Origin: Paenibacillus sp. FSL H3-0469
GTDB lineage: Bacteria > Bacillota > Bacilli > Paenibacillales > Paenibacillaceae
Assembly (NCBI RefSeq): GCF_038051945.1
Contig: NZ_CP150302.1
Span: forward strand, 3,348,001-3,412,000
Direction of reading: 5' to 3'
DNA length: 64,000 nt
Shown piece by piece: positions 15,544 through 23,316 of this stretch (positions are counted from its first letter, which is position 1; every line of letters starts with the position of its first letter). Both the position numbers and the translations under genes were made by a program. The notes under the pieces were generated by a model that saw only the letters and a list, made by a program, of their open reading frames with translations, ran no database searches and had not been told where the DNA came from.

Positions 15544-16104
15544 ATGACCAAGCCAACTGGCAAAACGCAAGACTCGACCACAGCGGCCGTTTCAGATCAA
15601 CAGGATCTGCAGACAAGTAACCAGCTTTTGAACGTTACGCCGGAACAGGATAAGCTGCTGGAGAGCGCCTTACGGATTAAGATTATGCACACGCTGTCGG
15701 CAGAGCCGCTTACCTCCAAGCAGGTTGCGGAGAAGCTGAACAAGACTCCAGGTAATATTCACTACCATATCGTCAAGCTCTATGAAGGCGGTCTGCTGGA
15801 GCTTGTCCGTACAGAAGCCGCAGGAGGCATCATCCAGAAATTTTACCGTTCCAAAGGTACGATGTTCCACTCGGAGGCGCTTCGCAGCCTTCACTTCCGC
15901 AAAGAAGACCAGACCCGGCATTTCACTACCAGGCTTACTCTCTCTCCTCAGGAGCTTGCCGAATTCCACCAGGAGCTGCTGGAGCTGATTACTGCCTGGG
16001 AGTCCAAGGTAACGGAAGGTGACGAATACGGTGTGGAAGTGATGCTGGGCCGTCTGCAGTCTGCCGATGCTGCTGCGCAGCCGGAAGAGGAGGTACAGCA
16101 ATAG
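15544..16104 (+). CDS. Winged-helix (ArsR-like) transcriptional regulator of the adjacent MFS exporter
   Basis: Protein of 186 residues with a polar, probably flexible first 35 residues. A winged helix-turn-helix follows (about 36-110; LRIKIMHTLSAEPLTSKQVA, NIHYHIVKLYEGGLLELV). The C-terminal part is helical and acidic, likely for dimerisation. ATG 15544 has AGGAGG 7 bp upstream; a TTG one codon earlier is less well placed. The stop codon touches the ATG of the MFS gene, so the regulator probably controls this two-gene operon. Effector unknown. Confidence 0.82.
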   Translation: MTKPTGKTQDSTTAAVSDQQDLQTSNQLLNVTPEQDKLLESALRIKIMHTLSAEPLTSKQVAEKLNKTPGNIHYHIVKLYEGGLLELVRTEAAGGIIQKFYRSKGTMFHSEALRSLHFRKEDQTRHFTTRLTLSPQELAEFHQELLELITAWESKVTEGDEYGVEVMLGRLQSADAAAQPEEEVQQ

Positions 16105-17409
16105 ATGAGCACCGCTGGCCCTTCCGGACAACCGAAGCATCATCCGCTTGAGGGCTTCGCCGCCCCTTTCCGGCAATCCCGCGCCTTTCCTTACCTGTGG
16201 CTGGGACATTTAGTTTCTTTTTTGGGCAGCTCGGTAACCATGGTTATCCTGCCTGTCCTAGTCTATTCCCTGACCGGCTCCACCACCATTATGGGGATGG
16301 TCATGGCCGCCTATATGCTGCCTAATGTAATCATGCTGCCGGTATCCGGACATATTGTTGACCGCTACGACCGGGTACGGATTATGATGCTGGCCGATAT
16401 TGCCCGGTTCATCGTTATGATTACGACGGCTGTGCTGTCCTTGACCGGAGTACTGAGCATTCCGTTGCTCTATGGACTTGTTGCCTGCTACGGCCTGCTG
16501 GACGGCTTATTCCAGCCCGCCTACGCTGCCGTCCGCGCTACCGTATTCACTCCGGATATCCGCGTAGCAGCGAATTCTTTAACTCAGATCACGACCCAGT
16601 CCGTGCGGCTGATCGGTCCCGCGTTAGGGGGACTGCTGATTACCCACCTGTCCGCAGGCTTCGGCTTCGGAATTGATGCCTTCACCTATCTTATCTCCCT
16701 CATCTGCCTGATCTATCTGCGCAGAGTGATGATGACCCGGCTGCAGTCTGCTGCCGCTGAGACTGAAATCCCGGCTAAGCCTGCTGCCGGGACCTCTCCA
16801 GCTCCGCACTGGAGGCAGGATTTCGCCGAAGGAATACTTGTTCTTCGCAGCCAGCCCTGGCTCTGGATTACAATTCTCGCCTTCTGCTTCGTCAATATAT
16901 GTTATACGGGCGTAATCAGCATCCTTCTTCCCTGGCTGTTCAAGGTCCATCACGGCTGGCCTCCTTATCTCTACGGCCTGGCCGTTACATTCTCCGGTGT
17001 CGGGGCCATAACGGCCGGCCTGCTGTACGGCCTGCGGCCAAAATGGAATCACCGCGGCATCCTGGCTTACGGCGGCGCCATGATCAGCGGGGCTGCCCTG
17101 CTGCTGCTCCCGTTCGCAGGCACCCCGGCAGCAGCCATCACCTTATTTGCCGTAGAAGGCTTCGGATTAATGATCTTCGGGCTGATCTGGGAGATCAGCC
17201 TGCAGGAGCTTGTTCCGAAGGAAGCCTTCGGACGGGTAGCCAGTCTGGATATGTTCGGTTCCTTCGCCCTGCTGCCGGTCGGATATATCTTAGTCGGCTG
17301 GCTGGCCGACCGGATCGGAGGCGTACCGACCATTATTATTTTTTCCGGCCTGGGTCTCTCTTGTGTTGCCCTGGTGCTGTGCATTCCGGCGATCCGTAAG
17401 TTTCAATAA
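16105..17409 (+). CDS. MFS transporter (EntS/macrolide-efflux-like)
   Basis: Protein of 434 residues with twelve predicted transmembrane helices and the MFS loop 2-3 motif GHIVDRYDRVRIMM. A cytoplasmic central loop (about residues 205-235) separates two six-helix halves. Resemblance is to the MFS_3 group that includes enterobactin and macrolide exporters. The ATG directly follows the TAG of the regulator gene; GAGGAGG lies inside that gene 11 bp upstream. It likely exports a small hydrophobic compound, with expression set by the upstream winged-helix protein. Confidence 0.87.
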   Translation: MSTAGPSGQPKHHPLEGFAAPFRQSRAFPYLWLGHLVSFLGSSVTMVILPVLVYSLTGSTTIMGMVMAAYMLPNVIMLPVSGHIVDRYDRVRIMMLADIARFIVMITTAVLSLTGVLSIPLLYGLVACYGLLDGLFQPAYAAVRATVFTPDIRVAANSLTQITTQSVRLIGPALGGLLITHLSAGFGFGIDAFTYLISLICLIYLRRVMMTRLQSAAAETEIPAKPAAGTSPAPHWRQDFAEGILVLRSQPWLWITILAFCFVNICYTGVISILLPWLFKVHHGWPPYLYGLAVTFSGVGAITAGLLYGLRPKWNHRGILAYGGAMISGAALLLLPFAGTPAAAITLFAVEGFGLMIFGLIWEISLQELVPKEAFGRVASLDMFGSFALLPVGYILVGWLADRIGGVPTIIIFSGLGLSCVALVLCIPAIRKFQ

Positions 17410-17430
17410 AATATATAAATTTGCACAACA

Positions 17431-17473
17431 AAAAGAAGGCAGCACCCCGCCGGAGAGCGGGAGTGTTGCCTTC
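17431..17473 (-). terminator. Terminator between MFS gene and alpha/beta hydrolase gene
   Basis: Long stem GAAGGCA... / ...TGCCTTC with an inner CCCGC / GCGGG pair; five T follow on the minus strand, so it mainly serves the hydrolase gene. Transcription of the MFS gene would also meet the hairpin. Confidence 0.8.
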
Positions 17474-17495
17474 TGTCCCTATTGCCTGATGTAAT

Positions 17496-18281
17496 TTATT
17501 GCTGCACAGGAGCATGCACGAAATCCTTAATAATCTTCGCCAGCTGCTCCGGTGCTTCAAACATGCCCATATGGCCAACACCCGGCAGCGTCACCTTGGT
17601 GATGTTCCGGTTGTCTGAGGTGAACGTCCGCTCCGGCGTCACCTTCGAATCCTCTGCTCCGGCAACCAGCAGCACCGGCAGCGCCGTTGCCGAGATCACA
17701 TCGCGGCGGTCGGGGCGCTCACGCATAGCCAAGGACGCGCCAACTGCTCCTTGCGGCGGAGTCTTGTAGCCAATCTCCTTGGCACGTTCCAGCAGCCGTG
17801 GGGCCGCTTCAGGAGCAAACAGTCCAGGCACCAGCTGATCCACAAAAGCAAAGATGCCTTCGCTCTGGATCATGGTGACGCTCTTGAGCCGGTTCTCCTT
17901 GGCTTCTTCACTGTCCGGATAGCCGGAGGAATGAATCAGCCCGAAGCCCTTCAACCGGGAGGCATGGCGCTGGGCAAATGACAGGGTGATATAGCCTCCG
18001 AGAGAATGTCCGAGCAGATAGCATTCAGGAATCTCCAGGGCATTCAGCAGCGACAGCACATCGTCGGCCATCTGCTCAATGGTATAGGCTCCAAGCGGAG
18101 CATCCGAAGCCCCGTGCCCGCGCAGATCCGGGGCTATGACCCGGTAATGGGCGGTCAGGTCTGGAATTACATTTTCCCAGTACTCAGCACTCCCGCAGAA
18201 TCCGTGCAGCAGCACGATTACATCCCCTTTGCCTTGATCACTGTAGCAGATGTTGCTTCCCTCGCATCGAACATTTTCCAT
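17496..18281 (-). CDS. Alpha/beta hydrolase
   Basis: Protein of 261 residues with a complete catalytic set: HGFCGSAEYW oxyanion region, nucleophile elbow GHSLGG (Ser near 94), Asp in VAGAEDSKVTPE and His in PGVGHMGMFEAPE. No signal peptide, so cytoplasmic. The fold group includes esterases, C-C hydrolases and haloperoxidases; the substrate cannot be assigned. A weak GAGGG site precedes the ATG. Monocistronic, with its own terminator. Confidence 0.88.
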   Translation of the reverse strand: MENVRCEGSNICYSDQGKGDVIVLLHGFCGSAEYWENVIPDLTAHYRVIAPDLRGHGASDAPLGAYTIEQMADDVLSLLNALEIPECYLLGHSLGGYITLSFAQRHASRLKGFGLIHSSGYPDSEEAKENRLKSVTMIQSEGIFAFVDQLVPGLFAPEAAPRLLERAKEIGYKTPPQGAVGASLAMRERPDRRDVISATALPVLLVAGAEDSKVTPERTFTSDNRNITKVTLPGVGHMGMFEAPEQLAKIIKDFVHAPVQQ

Positions 18282-18349
18282 GGCTGCTTACCCTCTTTCT
18301 ATGTAGTGGTCTATATTAATAAGCTAGAACAAGGTGATTTGAAACGCTC

Positions 18350-18877
18350 TCAATCCGTAAGTCCGAATCCCTGGGCGGCTGCCTTGGCAATCTGATCTGC
18401 CATACTCATTACCCGGTAGAGCGGGGTAGTCTGTATCGTCCGGTAAGGGCGCGGACTGTTCACATCAACGATTGCTGCCAGACTGTAATTCCCTACAGCA
18501 GGCAAGAGTCCCCCTACCGATTCTGCCGGACGCAGCGGCTGCGCTGCCGCAAAATAACAGCCGAGTGCGGCCGGCGGTCCCAGGCAGGCATCAACAGCGA
18601 TAATAATCTGCCCTTCCGGAATCTCTGTTATCCGCTGAACGAGATTATCCGCATCACAGGGCGCCGGAAGCGTACCCGTCACATTCGGAAATCCGTACTC
18701 CAGCAGGCGGCTTCCCGTCAGCGGTCCCAATGCATCTCCGGTGGAGCGGTCTGTTCCGATGCAGAGGAAGGTCAGCTGCTCAGCGGAATACATGTCTGCG
18801 ATCCCGCGGAAGAAAGCTGCCAGCTCTCCGGCATTCATTTTACGCCGTTTTCTGCTCTCTTCTTCTCTGATGGCCAA
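18350..18877 (-). CDS. yyaC: Spore protein YyaC family (GPR-like putative protease)
   Basis: Protein of about 175 residues with the YyaC core FLCIGTDRSTGDALGPLTGS and the downstream IIIAVDACLG strand, as in hydrogenase-maturation-like or GPR-like peptidases. In Bacillus YyaC is sporulation-linked, which supports a spore-forming host. The start is uncertain: TTG 18877 has GGGGGAG 7 bp upstream and is preferred, while GTG 18895 would add six residues and has a poor site. No catalytic mechanism is proven for the family. Confidence 0.82.
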   Translation of the reverse strand: MAIREEESRKRRKMNAGELAAFFRGIADMYSAEQLTFLCIGTDRSTGDALGPLTGSRLLEYGFPNVTGTLPAPCDADNLVQRITEIPEGQIIIAVDACLGPPAALGCYFAAAQPLRPAESVGGLLPAVGNYSLAAIVDVNSPRPYRTIQTTPLYRVMSMADQIAKAAAQGFGLTD

Positions 18878-19037
18878 TGCCTCACTCCCCCTCACTCAGC
18901 AGCCTGTTATATTTACCTTTAATTTAACATGTTTGCGGGATCTGGACAAAAAAATGGTCATCCCCTGCCCAAACATGATAAGATATTTGAACTATACCAG
19001 TTCAAATTCTATTACACAGGAAGGACGGTTATACTCA

Positions 19038-19262
19038 ATGGATTTGTCGAACCCAAGCCAGGAGAACGTTGAATATATGATTGAAGGCATCAAAAACAAG
19101 CTGAAAATGGCAAGTAGCGCTGCAATGCAGGCGTCTGCCTTTTCGGTGGAGCAGTATGAGGATATTCAGGATATTTACGAGGTGGCAATGGGCAGTGACC
19201 GGCTCAGTATCTCCCAGGTGGAGGCGCTCGTCTCAGAGCTTGGCCGCCTGCGCAAGAAATAA
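19038..19262 (+). CDS. DUF1128 family small protein
   Basis: Soluble helical protein of 74 residues (IEGIKNKLKMASSAAMQ, QDIYEVAMGSDRLSISQVE). It matches the DUF1128 family of short Bacillales proteins of unknown function. An AGGAAGGA element lies upstream of the ATG with a long spacer. It is monocistronic and followed by a 56-bp repeat hairpin and a bidirectional terminator. Confidence 0.8.
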   Translation: MDLSNPSQENVEYMIEGIKNKLKMASSAAMQASAFSVEQYEDIQDIYEVAMGSDRLSISQVEALVSELGRLRKK

Positions 19263-19284
19263 CAACAGCTAGGTACACAAAATA

Positions 19285-19340
19285 CCCCACAAAGTGAGGC
19301 TTCGGCTTCGAAGTTTACTCAGGTACTTTGCGGGGACCCC
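19285..19340. repeat. 56-bp hairpin repeat, copy 1
   Basis: CCCCACAAAGT at the left pairs with ACTTTGCGGGG at the right (one G-T pair), with a short inner hairpin. A second copy of the same length lies at 21497-21552. The shared right end reads ACTCAGGTACTTTGCGGGG. Confidence 0.8.
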
Positions 19341-19355
19341 GAAATCTATCATGAG

Positions 19356-19409
19356 AAAGCCCTTCAGCTTCAACGTCCCGACTAACGGGCAATGAAGCTG
19401 AAGGGCTTT
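19356..19409. terminator. Bidirectional terminator between DUF1128 and pirin genes
   Basis: A 17-bp stem (AAAGCCCTTCAGCTTCA with its complement, 19356-19372 and 19393-19409), with T on both exits. It serves the DUF1128 gene on the plus strand and the pirin gene on the minus strand. Confidence 0.85.
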
Positions 19410-19418
19410 TGTGTGCGG

Positions 19419-20138
19419 CTACGGGAGATCAATCAGAATGAATTCTGCATCCCCTGAGCTGCTTATGCCTTTGAGCGTAAGCTCGCAGCTCTTGCGGATA
19501 CGCGCCGCATCCCCCTGCTGGAGCTGGAATGTACCATCTGCGCATGAGATCTCCAGATTCCCGGAAATGACATACAGATGGGTGCGCCGCTCTTCCTGCT
19601 GAGGATAACTCAGCTCCCGGTTCGTCTGCAGCACGGACAGATAGATGTTAACGTCATTGTCCAGCTGCAGCGAACCCTGTGTCCCATCTCCTGTAGCAAC
19701 GGGCAACAAGTGATTAAGCTTGAGCTCCGTAGGGAAGAACCGGGCATCCCATTTCGGCGGTTTACCGGGCCGGTCGGGCAAAAGCCAGATCTGCAGGAAC
19801 CGGACATCCACATGGTCCGAGGGATTCGTCTCTGAATGATTAATGCCTGTTCCTGCGCTCATCAGCTGTACACTTCCTGCCTGCAGATCTGCATGATTCC
19901 CCAGATCATCCTGATGCTTCAGCACACCGGATACCACATATGTGATAATCTCCAGATCATGATGCGGGTGCTCATGCATGCCTTGCTCCGGCTTCAACTC
20001 ATTGTCGTTATGCGCCAGCAGGGCACCGAAGTGGGCGTTGCTGGGATCATCGTAATCGGCAAAGGAGAAGCTGAATTCACTGTGTATCCATTCTCTATTC
20101 GAAGTATGACGCTCGGCTGCTGTGACTACTTTAATCAT
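19419..20138 (-). CDS. Pirin family protein (bicupin)
   Basis: Protein of 239 residues with two cupin halves. The N-terminal half has the metal-binding motif HEHPHHDLEIITYVVSG and a Glu/His later in GINHSETNP, as in YhhW-type quercetinase-like pirins. The C-terminal cupin (LYVISGNLEI) is degenerate. Members bind iron and some have quercetin dioxygenase activity; the in vivo role in Firmicutes is unclear. GGAGGTG stands 7 bp upstream of the ATG. Cytoplasmic. Confidence 0.88.
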   Translation of the reverse strand: MIKVVTAAERHTSNREWIHSEFSFSFADYDDPSNAHFGALLAHNDNELKPEQGMHEHPHHDLEIITYVVSGVLKHQDDLGNHADLQAGSVQLMSAGTGINHSETNPSDHVDVRFLQIWLLPDRPGKPPKWDARFFPTELKLNHLLPVATGDGTQGSLQLDNDVNIYLSVLQTNRELSYPQQEERRTHLYVISGNLEISCADGTFQLQQGDAARIRKSCELTLKGISSSGDAEFILIDLP

Positions 20139-20369
20139 AATGCTGCACCTCCATAGATGTTGTTATTTTATCAATATCCTAAGCAGGGGAATGAATGCTC
20201 CTCAATATGAGATGTATATAGGCGCTATAATTTACTATTTCTTACCCCCTTCCCTTCGTGATCAATCAAACTTGTAAAGCCGCAAATTCTTCGGAATAGG
20301 TGTATAAAAGCTCGTTTTTAGCTGGGATGCTCCCTTATCCTCCGGCAATCTTTGCCAAGCTATTCCGCT

Positions 20370-20395
20370 GTTTCAGCCGATAGCCCAAAGTTTAT
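20370..20395 (+). promoter_or_regulatory. Weak candidate sigma-B promoter of the YtxH gene
   Basis: GTTTCA, 14 bp, GTTTAT resembles GTTTAA-N14-GGGTAT, with a good -35 and a poor -10. A perfect 7-bp inverted repeat ATTCAGG/CCTGAAT (20411-20427) lies between it and the ribosome site. Nothing else is seen in the gap 20139-20461. Confidence 0.3.
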
Positions 20396-20461
20396 ATACG
20401 AAGTAAGAACATTCAGGCTAACCTGAATTTGAATGACAATTCTGATAAGGAGTGATTGATA

Positions 20462-20965
20462 ATGAATAAAGCAGAGAAGGAATTTCCGGTAGAAAGCGGC
20501 AGCACGTTCTTTAAAGGGATCTTCATCGGCGGTCTGCTCGGAGCAGCAGCGGCCCTGTTATTCGCACCGAAGCCAGGGCGTGAGATGCGCAGTGACCTGT
20601 CCGACAAGCTGACTGTAGCTACGGACAAGACGAAAGAGGTCGCAGGAACGGTAACGGATAAAACTAAATCCTTGGCCACAACAGTTAGCGAAAAGGCTAC
20701 CGATCTGGCCGGCACAGTCTCCGCCAAGGCCTCTGATATCTTCACAACAGTTAGTGACAGCAAGCAGCAGATTGCAGCCACTCTGGCCGAAACAGGTAAA
20801 AAGATTGGCGAAACAGTTACGGATGCTTCCAAGGATATTTCGGAGAACGTCAAGGATGCCTCCGGCGAGGTAGCCGACAAGGCGAAGGATGCTTCCAAAG
20901 AAGTCGCAGACGAAGCGAAGGATGCCAAAGAGGAAGTTAAGAATACTTACAAATCTTCTTATTAA
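20462..20965 (+). CDS. YtxH domain-containing general-stress-type protein
   Basis: Protein of 167 residues. Residues 15-40 form a glycine-rich membrane segment followed by APKPGREMR, the hallmark of YtxH proteins. The remainder is a long lysine/alanine/aspartate-rich amphipathic helix with repeating KDA and TDK units, similar to LEA-type stress proteins. The start is ATG 20462, with AAGGAG 9 bp upstream. YtxH proteins in Bacillus belong to stress regulons, consistent with the nearby sigB locus. Likely membrane-anchored on the cytoplasmic face. Confidence 0.85.
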   Translation: MNKAEKEFPVESGSTFFKGIFIGGLLGAAAALLFAPKPGREMRSDLSDKLTVATDKTKEVAGTVTDKTKSLATTVSEKATDLAGTVSAKASDIFTTVSDSKQQIAATLAETGKKIGETVTDASKDISENVKDASGEVADKAKDASKEVADEAKDAKEEVKNTYKSSY

Positions 20966-21093
20966 GGCCGGGTCTCTGGCTGAACAGACATTCAAGAGAG
21001 CGGCCAGATCGTCTATAGCTGGCTGCTCTCTATTTATGCATGCCTTATATTCCAATAAAGCCTGGTTCAGGCTACAGAAAGCAGGTACGCCTT

Positions 21094-21423
21094 ATGGGAG
21101 AAGCGGACAACAGAACCAAAGCTTATGACGTAGATGAGCATCCCTTCGAGCTGCGGCATGAGGTCAAACGCTTGAATGCGAGGCTCGACAAGATTGCCGA
21201 CTCACTGGAGAAATCCGAGTTCAAGGATATCCTGGAGAACTATACAGACCCTAAGAAGCGGATCATCACCAATCTGATGGCCGGGATCTCCAGAGGCCTG
21301 GGCCTCTCACTCGGTACCTTTGTCATTCTCGGTATTCTTGGCTATATCCTCAGTTTGTTTCTCAATGTACCGGTTATCGGGGAATATCTTGGAGAAATCA
21401 AAAAGTATATCGATGCGAACTAA
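21094..21423 (+). CDS. DUF5665 domain membrane protein
   Basis: Protein of 109 residues: a charged helical N-terminus (about 1-55; LRHEVKRLNARLDKIADSLE, probably coiled coil) and a single hydrophobic stretch (LSLGTFVILGILGYILSLFL) near residues 70-90. It matches small DUF5665 proteins of Bacillales. Start taken at ATG 21094; the ribosome site is weak, and an in-frame ATG at 21040 has none. It follows the YtxH gene by about 130 bp and may be co-transcribed with it. Function unknown. Confidence 0.72.
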   Translation: MGEADNRTKAYDVDEHPFELRHEVKRLNARLDKIADSLEKSEFKDILENYTDPKKRIITNLMAGISRGLGLSLGTFVILGILGYILSLFLNVPVIGEYLGEIKKYIDAN

Positions 21424-21437
21424 ACACATTTCCCGCG

Positions 21438-21494
21438 CATCCCTCCTGCAGCCTACTCTACCGTGAATAGACTGCAGGAGGGATGTTGCTCTTT
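21438..21494 (+). terminator. Probable terminator after the YtxH/DUF5665 genes
   Basis: Perfect 14-bp stem CATCCCTCCTGCAG / CTGCAGGAGGGATG (21438-21451 and 21472-21485), followed by TTGCTCTTT. Confidence 0.6.
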
Positions 21495-21496
21495 AG

Positions 21497-21552
21497 CCCC
21501 ACAAAGTGGGGCTTTAGCGTAGGTGATGACTCAGGTACTTTGCGGGGACCCC
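21497..21552. repeat. 56-bp hairpin repeat, copy 2
   Basis: Same ends and same length as the copy at 19285-19340: CCCCACAAAGT pairing with ACTTTGCGGGG, then ACCCC. It lies between two terminators. Confidence 0.8.
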
Positions 21553-21576
21553 AAAACATAAAATTCTTATCTACCT

Positions 21577-21619
21577 AAAAAAGGGCAGGTTCCATCCCGT
21601 AAGGGATAGAGCCTGCCCT
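21577..21619 (-). terminator. Terminator of the rsbV-rsbW-sigB operon
   Basis: GGGCAGG / CCTGCCC outer stem and ATCCC / GGGAT inner stem, followed by six T on the minus strand; 23 bp after the sigB stop. Confidence 0.9.
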
Positions 21620-21642
21620 GATAACTATAATGGCATTGATAT

Positions 21643-22413
21643 TTAATAGGATGAATTAGCCATGATCTGCTTCAGCTTCTCGGTGGCCCGCTTTTGGATA
21701 CGGGAGACACTCATCTGCGACACACCCAGCTTCTGGGCAATTGCCCGCTGGGATTGGCCGTCCTGGAAGGCCAGCAGCAGCACCTGCTGCTCCTGCTCCT
21801 TCAGCTGTCCAAGCGCCTGCTGGAGATCCATGCGCTTCTCCACCGTCTCGTAGTCATTCGCATCGGAGCTGATCAATTCGCCCAGTGTGGCCCCGCTCTC
21901 TTCCTGAGAGAGCGGTGAATCCAGGGAGACATAATGATAACATTCTCTGCCGGCCAGTACTTCTACAGTTTCTTCTACAGTAAGATCCAGATAATGGGCA
22001 ATCTCTTCAACCGCCGGAGAACGTTCTAACCGGATGGTCAGTTCATCGATGGCCTGCTGAACAAGCGCGCCTTTTTCCTTAATCCGCCGCGGAACCTGTA
22101 TGTACCAGGATTTATCACGCAAAAAGTTTTTCATATGTCCAATCATACTCTTCATCGCATACGGCTCGAAGGGAATCCCCAAGCTGATGTCGTATTGCTG
22201 CAGCAGCCGAATCAGCGCCATTTGCCCCACCTGGTACAGATCCTCGTAGAGATCCGGACGGTTACGGGCAATTTTGCCGGCAGCCATCTTCACCATGGGT
22301 TCATATTTGCGGATGAGCACTGTTGCAATTTCATTGTCTTTCGTCTGCTGGTATTCCCAGATCAGGCTTACCGCTTCATTCATGGACTCTGGGGGAGTCA
22401 CTTTGTCATTCAT
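21643..22413 (-). CDS. sigB: RNA polymerase sigma factor SigB (general stress)
   Basis: Protein of 256 residues of the SigB/SigF/SigG group. Region 2 spans about 30-105 (DLYEDLYQVGQMALIRLLQQ, IPFEPYAMKSMIGHMKNFLR), region 3 about 115-175 and region 4 ends in the helix-turn-helix QSQRAIAQKLGVSQMSVSR. It is the last gene of rsbV-rsbW-sigB and overlaps rsbW by 4 bp (ATGA). RsbW holds it inactive; dephosphorylated RsbV frees it. The GTTTCA-N14-GGGTTA element upstream of rsbV suggests sigma-B autoregulation. The neighbouring PP2C, kinases and methyltransferase fit a general-stress role better than a forespore one. Confidence 0.9.
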   Translation of the reverse strand: MNDKVTPPESMNEAVSLIWEYQQTKDNEIATVLIRKYEPMVKMAAGKIARNRPDLYEDLYQVGQMALIRLLQQYDISLGIPFEPYAMKSMIGHMKNFLRDKSWYIQVPRRIKEKGALVQQAIDELTIRLERSPAVEEIAHYLDLTVEETVEVLAGRECYHYVSLDSPLSQEESGATLGELISSDANDYETVEKRMDLQQALGQLKEQEQQVLLLAFQDGQSQRAIAQKLGVSQMSVSRIQKRATEKLKQIMANSSY

Positions 22414-22862
22414 ACTTTCTCCTCGCTGTAATTGAGCCGTTTAGTCAGGGTAACGACTGTCCCTTTCCCTGCTTCGCTAACGACGCTAACGTCATCCATC
22501 AGCGCCTGCATTAGGTAGAATCCCAGTCCGCCCACCTGAACATCATTCAGCTCCTTATCATGCAGCGTCAGACGTTCTCCGGACGCGTCCATACCGTCAA
22601 AGCTCTCCCCCTCATCTTTGACAGTAATGGATAAGACACTTGATCCTACCTCAAAGATTACATCAACCATACCGTCCGCCTGCCCATAGGCATAGAGCAC
22701 GGAGTTATTACAGGCTTCCGAGACTGCTACCTTCATATCTTCAATGTCTTCATAAGTGAAACCCATTTTCGAGGCAATGCCATATAAATTAAGCCGGACA
22801 ATATCGACATATTCTGCACTGGCGGGTAACTGAAGAACTACTCTTTGTATGTCATCACTCAT
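22410..22862 (-). CDS. rsbW: Anti-sigma-B factor, serine-protein kinase RsbW
   Basis: Protein of 150 residues with a GHKL ATPase fold: N-box VSEACNNSVLYAYG (Glu49, Asn53), G1 box VKDEGESFD and a G2-type stretch GGLGFYLMQALMD. RsbW binds SigB or, alternatively, phosphorylates RsbV on serine. It lies 18 bp after rsbV and overlaps sigB by 4 bp, giving balanced synthesis of the partners. AAAGGA is 11 bp before the ATG. Confidence 0.92.
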   Translation of the reverse strand: MSDDIQRVVLQLPASAEYVDIVRLNLYGIASKMGFTYEDIEDMKVAVSEACNNSVLYAYGQADGMVDVIFEVGSSVLSITVKDEGESFDGMDASGERLTLHDKELNDVQVGGLGFYLMQALMDDVSVVSEAGKGTVVTLTKRLNYSEEKV

Positions 22863-22880
22863 TCTTAGTTCGATCCTTTC

Positions 22881-23219
22881 CTAGTGGGAATTCTCTTGGG
22901 AGGCAAAAAATTTGGAAATGCCGGTCATGTCAAACAGCTTCTGTATTTGCGGAGGAACTTCAGCAACGGTAAATTTGACATCCATTCCGTGTCTTGCTTT
23001 GAGGATTGACAACAGAATTCCGATCCCGGTGCTGTCAATATACTTCAGATCCTTCAGATTAATCACGAGGTCAAGCCCCGTATCTCCCACTAGCGGCTCC
23101 ATCACCAAACGGAAATCAGGGGCCACAGACAAATCAAGCTCACCCACCAGATAAACAGTGCATACTGTACCTACGGTTTCGGTTTTTGCATGAAACTTTT
23201 CGCTTTTATGTGTATTCAT
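22881..23219 (-). CDS. rsbV: Anti-anti-sigma factor RsbV (STAS domain)
   Basis: Protein of 112 residues forming one STAS domain. The phosphorylation motif YIDSTGIGILLS places the acceptor Ser near residue 63. In its dephosphorylated form it displaces SigB from RsbW; PP2C phosphatases reset it. ATG 23219 is preferred over the TTG at 23225 because AGGAGA lies 7-8 bp upstream. First gene of the operon, directly behind a sigma-B-type promoter. Confidence 0.92.
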   Translation of the reverse strand: MNTHKSEKFHAKTETVGTVCTVYLVGELDLSVAPDFRLVMEPLVGDTGLDLVINLKDLKYIDSTGIGILLSILKARHGMDVKFTVAEVPPQIQKLFDMTGISKFFASQENSH

Positions 23220-23254
23220 AGACAACTCTCCTGATTAAATGTTTTCTTTACCAA

Positions 23255-23280
23255 TAACCCTAATAGCACACTGTTGAAAC
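23255..23280 (-). promoter_or_regulatory. Putative sigma-B promoter of rsbV-rsbW-sigB
   Basis: On the minus strand GTTTCA (23280-23275), 14-bp spacer, GGGTTA (23260-23255). This matches the sigma-B consensus GTTTAA-N12-15-GGGTAT at 10 of 12 positions. It lies 36 bp before the rsbV ATG. Confidence 0.7.
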
Positions 23281-23316
23281 AACAAATGAGACTGTACAGC
23301 AGCGGTAATTCCTGGA

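Noticed and set aside
17431..17473. Terminator mainly for the plus-strand MFS gene
   Set aside because: The T run is on the minus-strand side; on the plus strand the hairpin is followed by TGTCCC, so it is assigned to the hydrolase gene.
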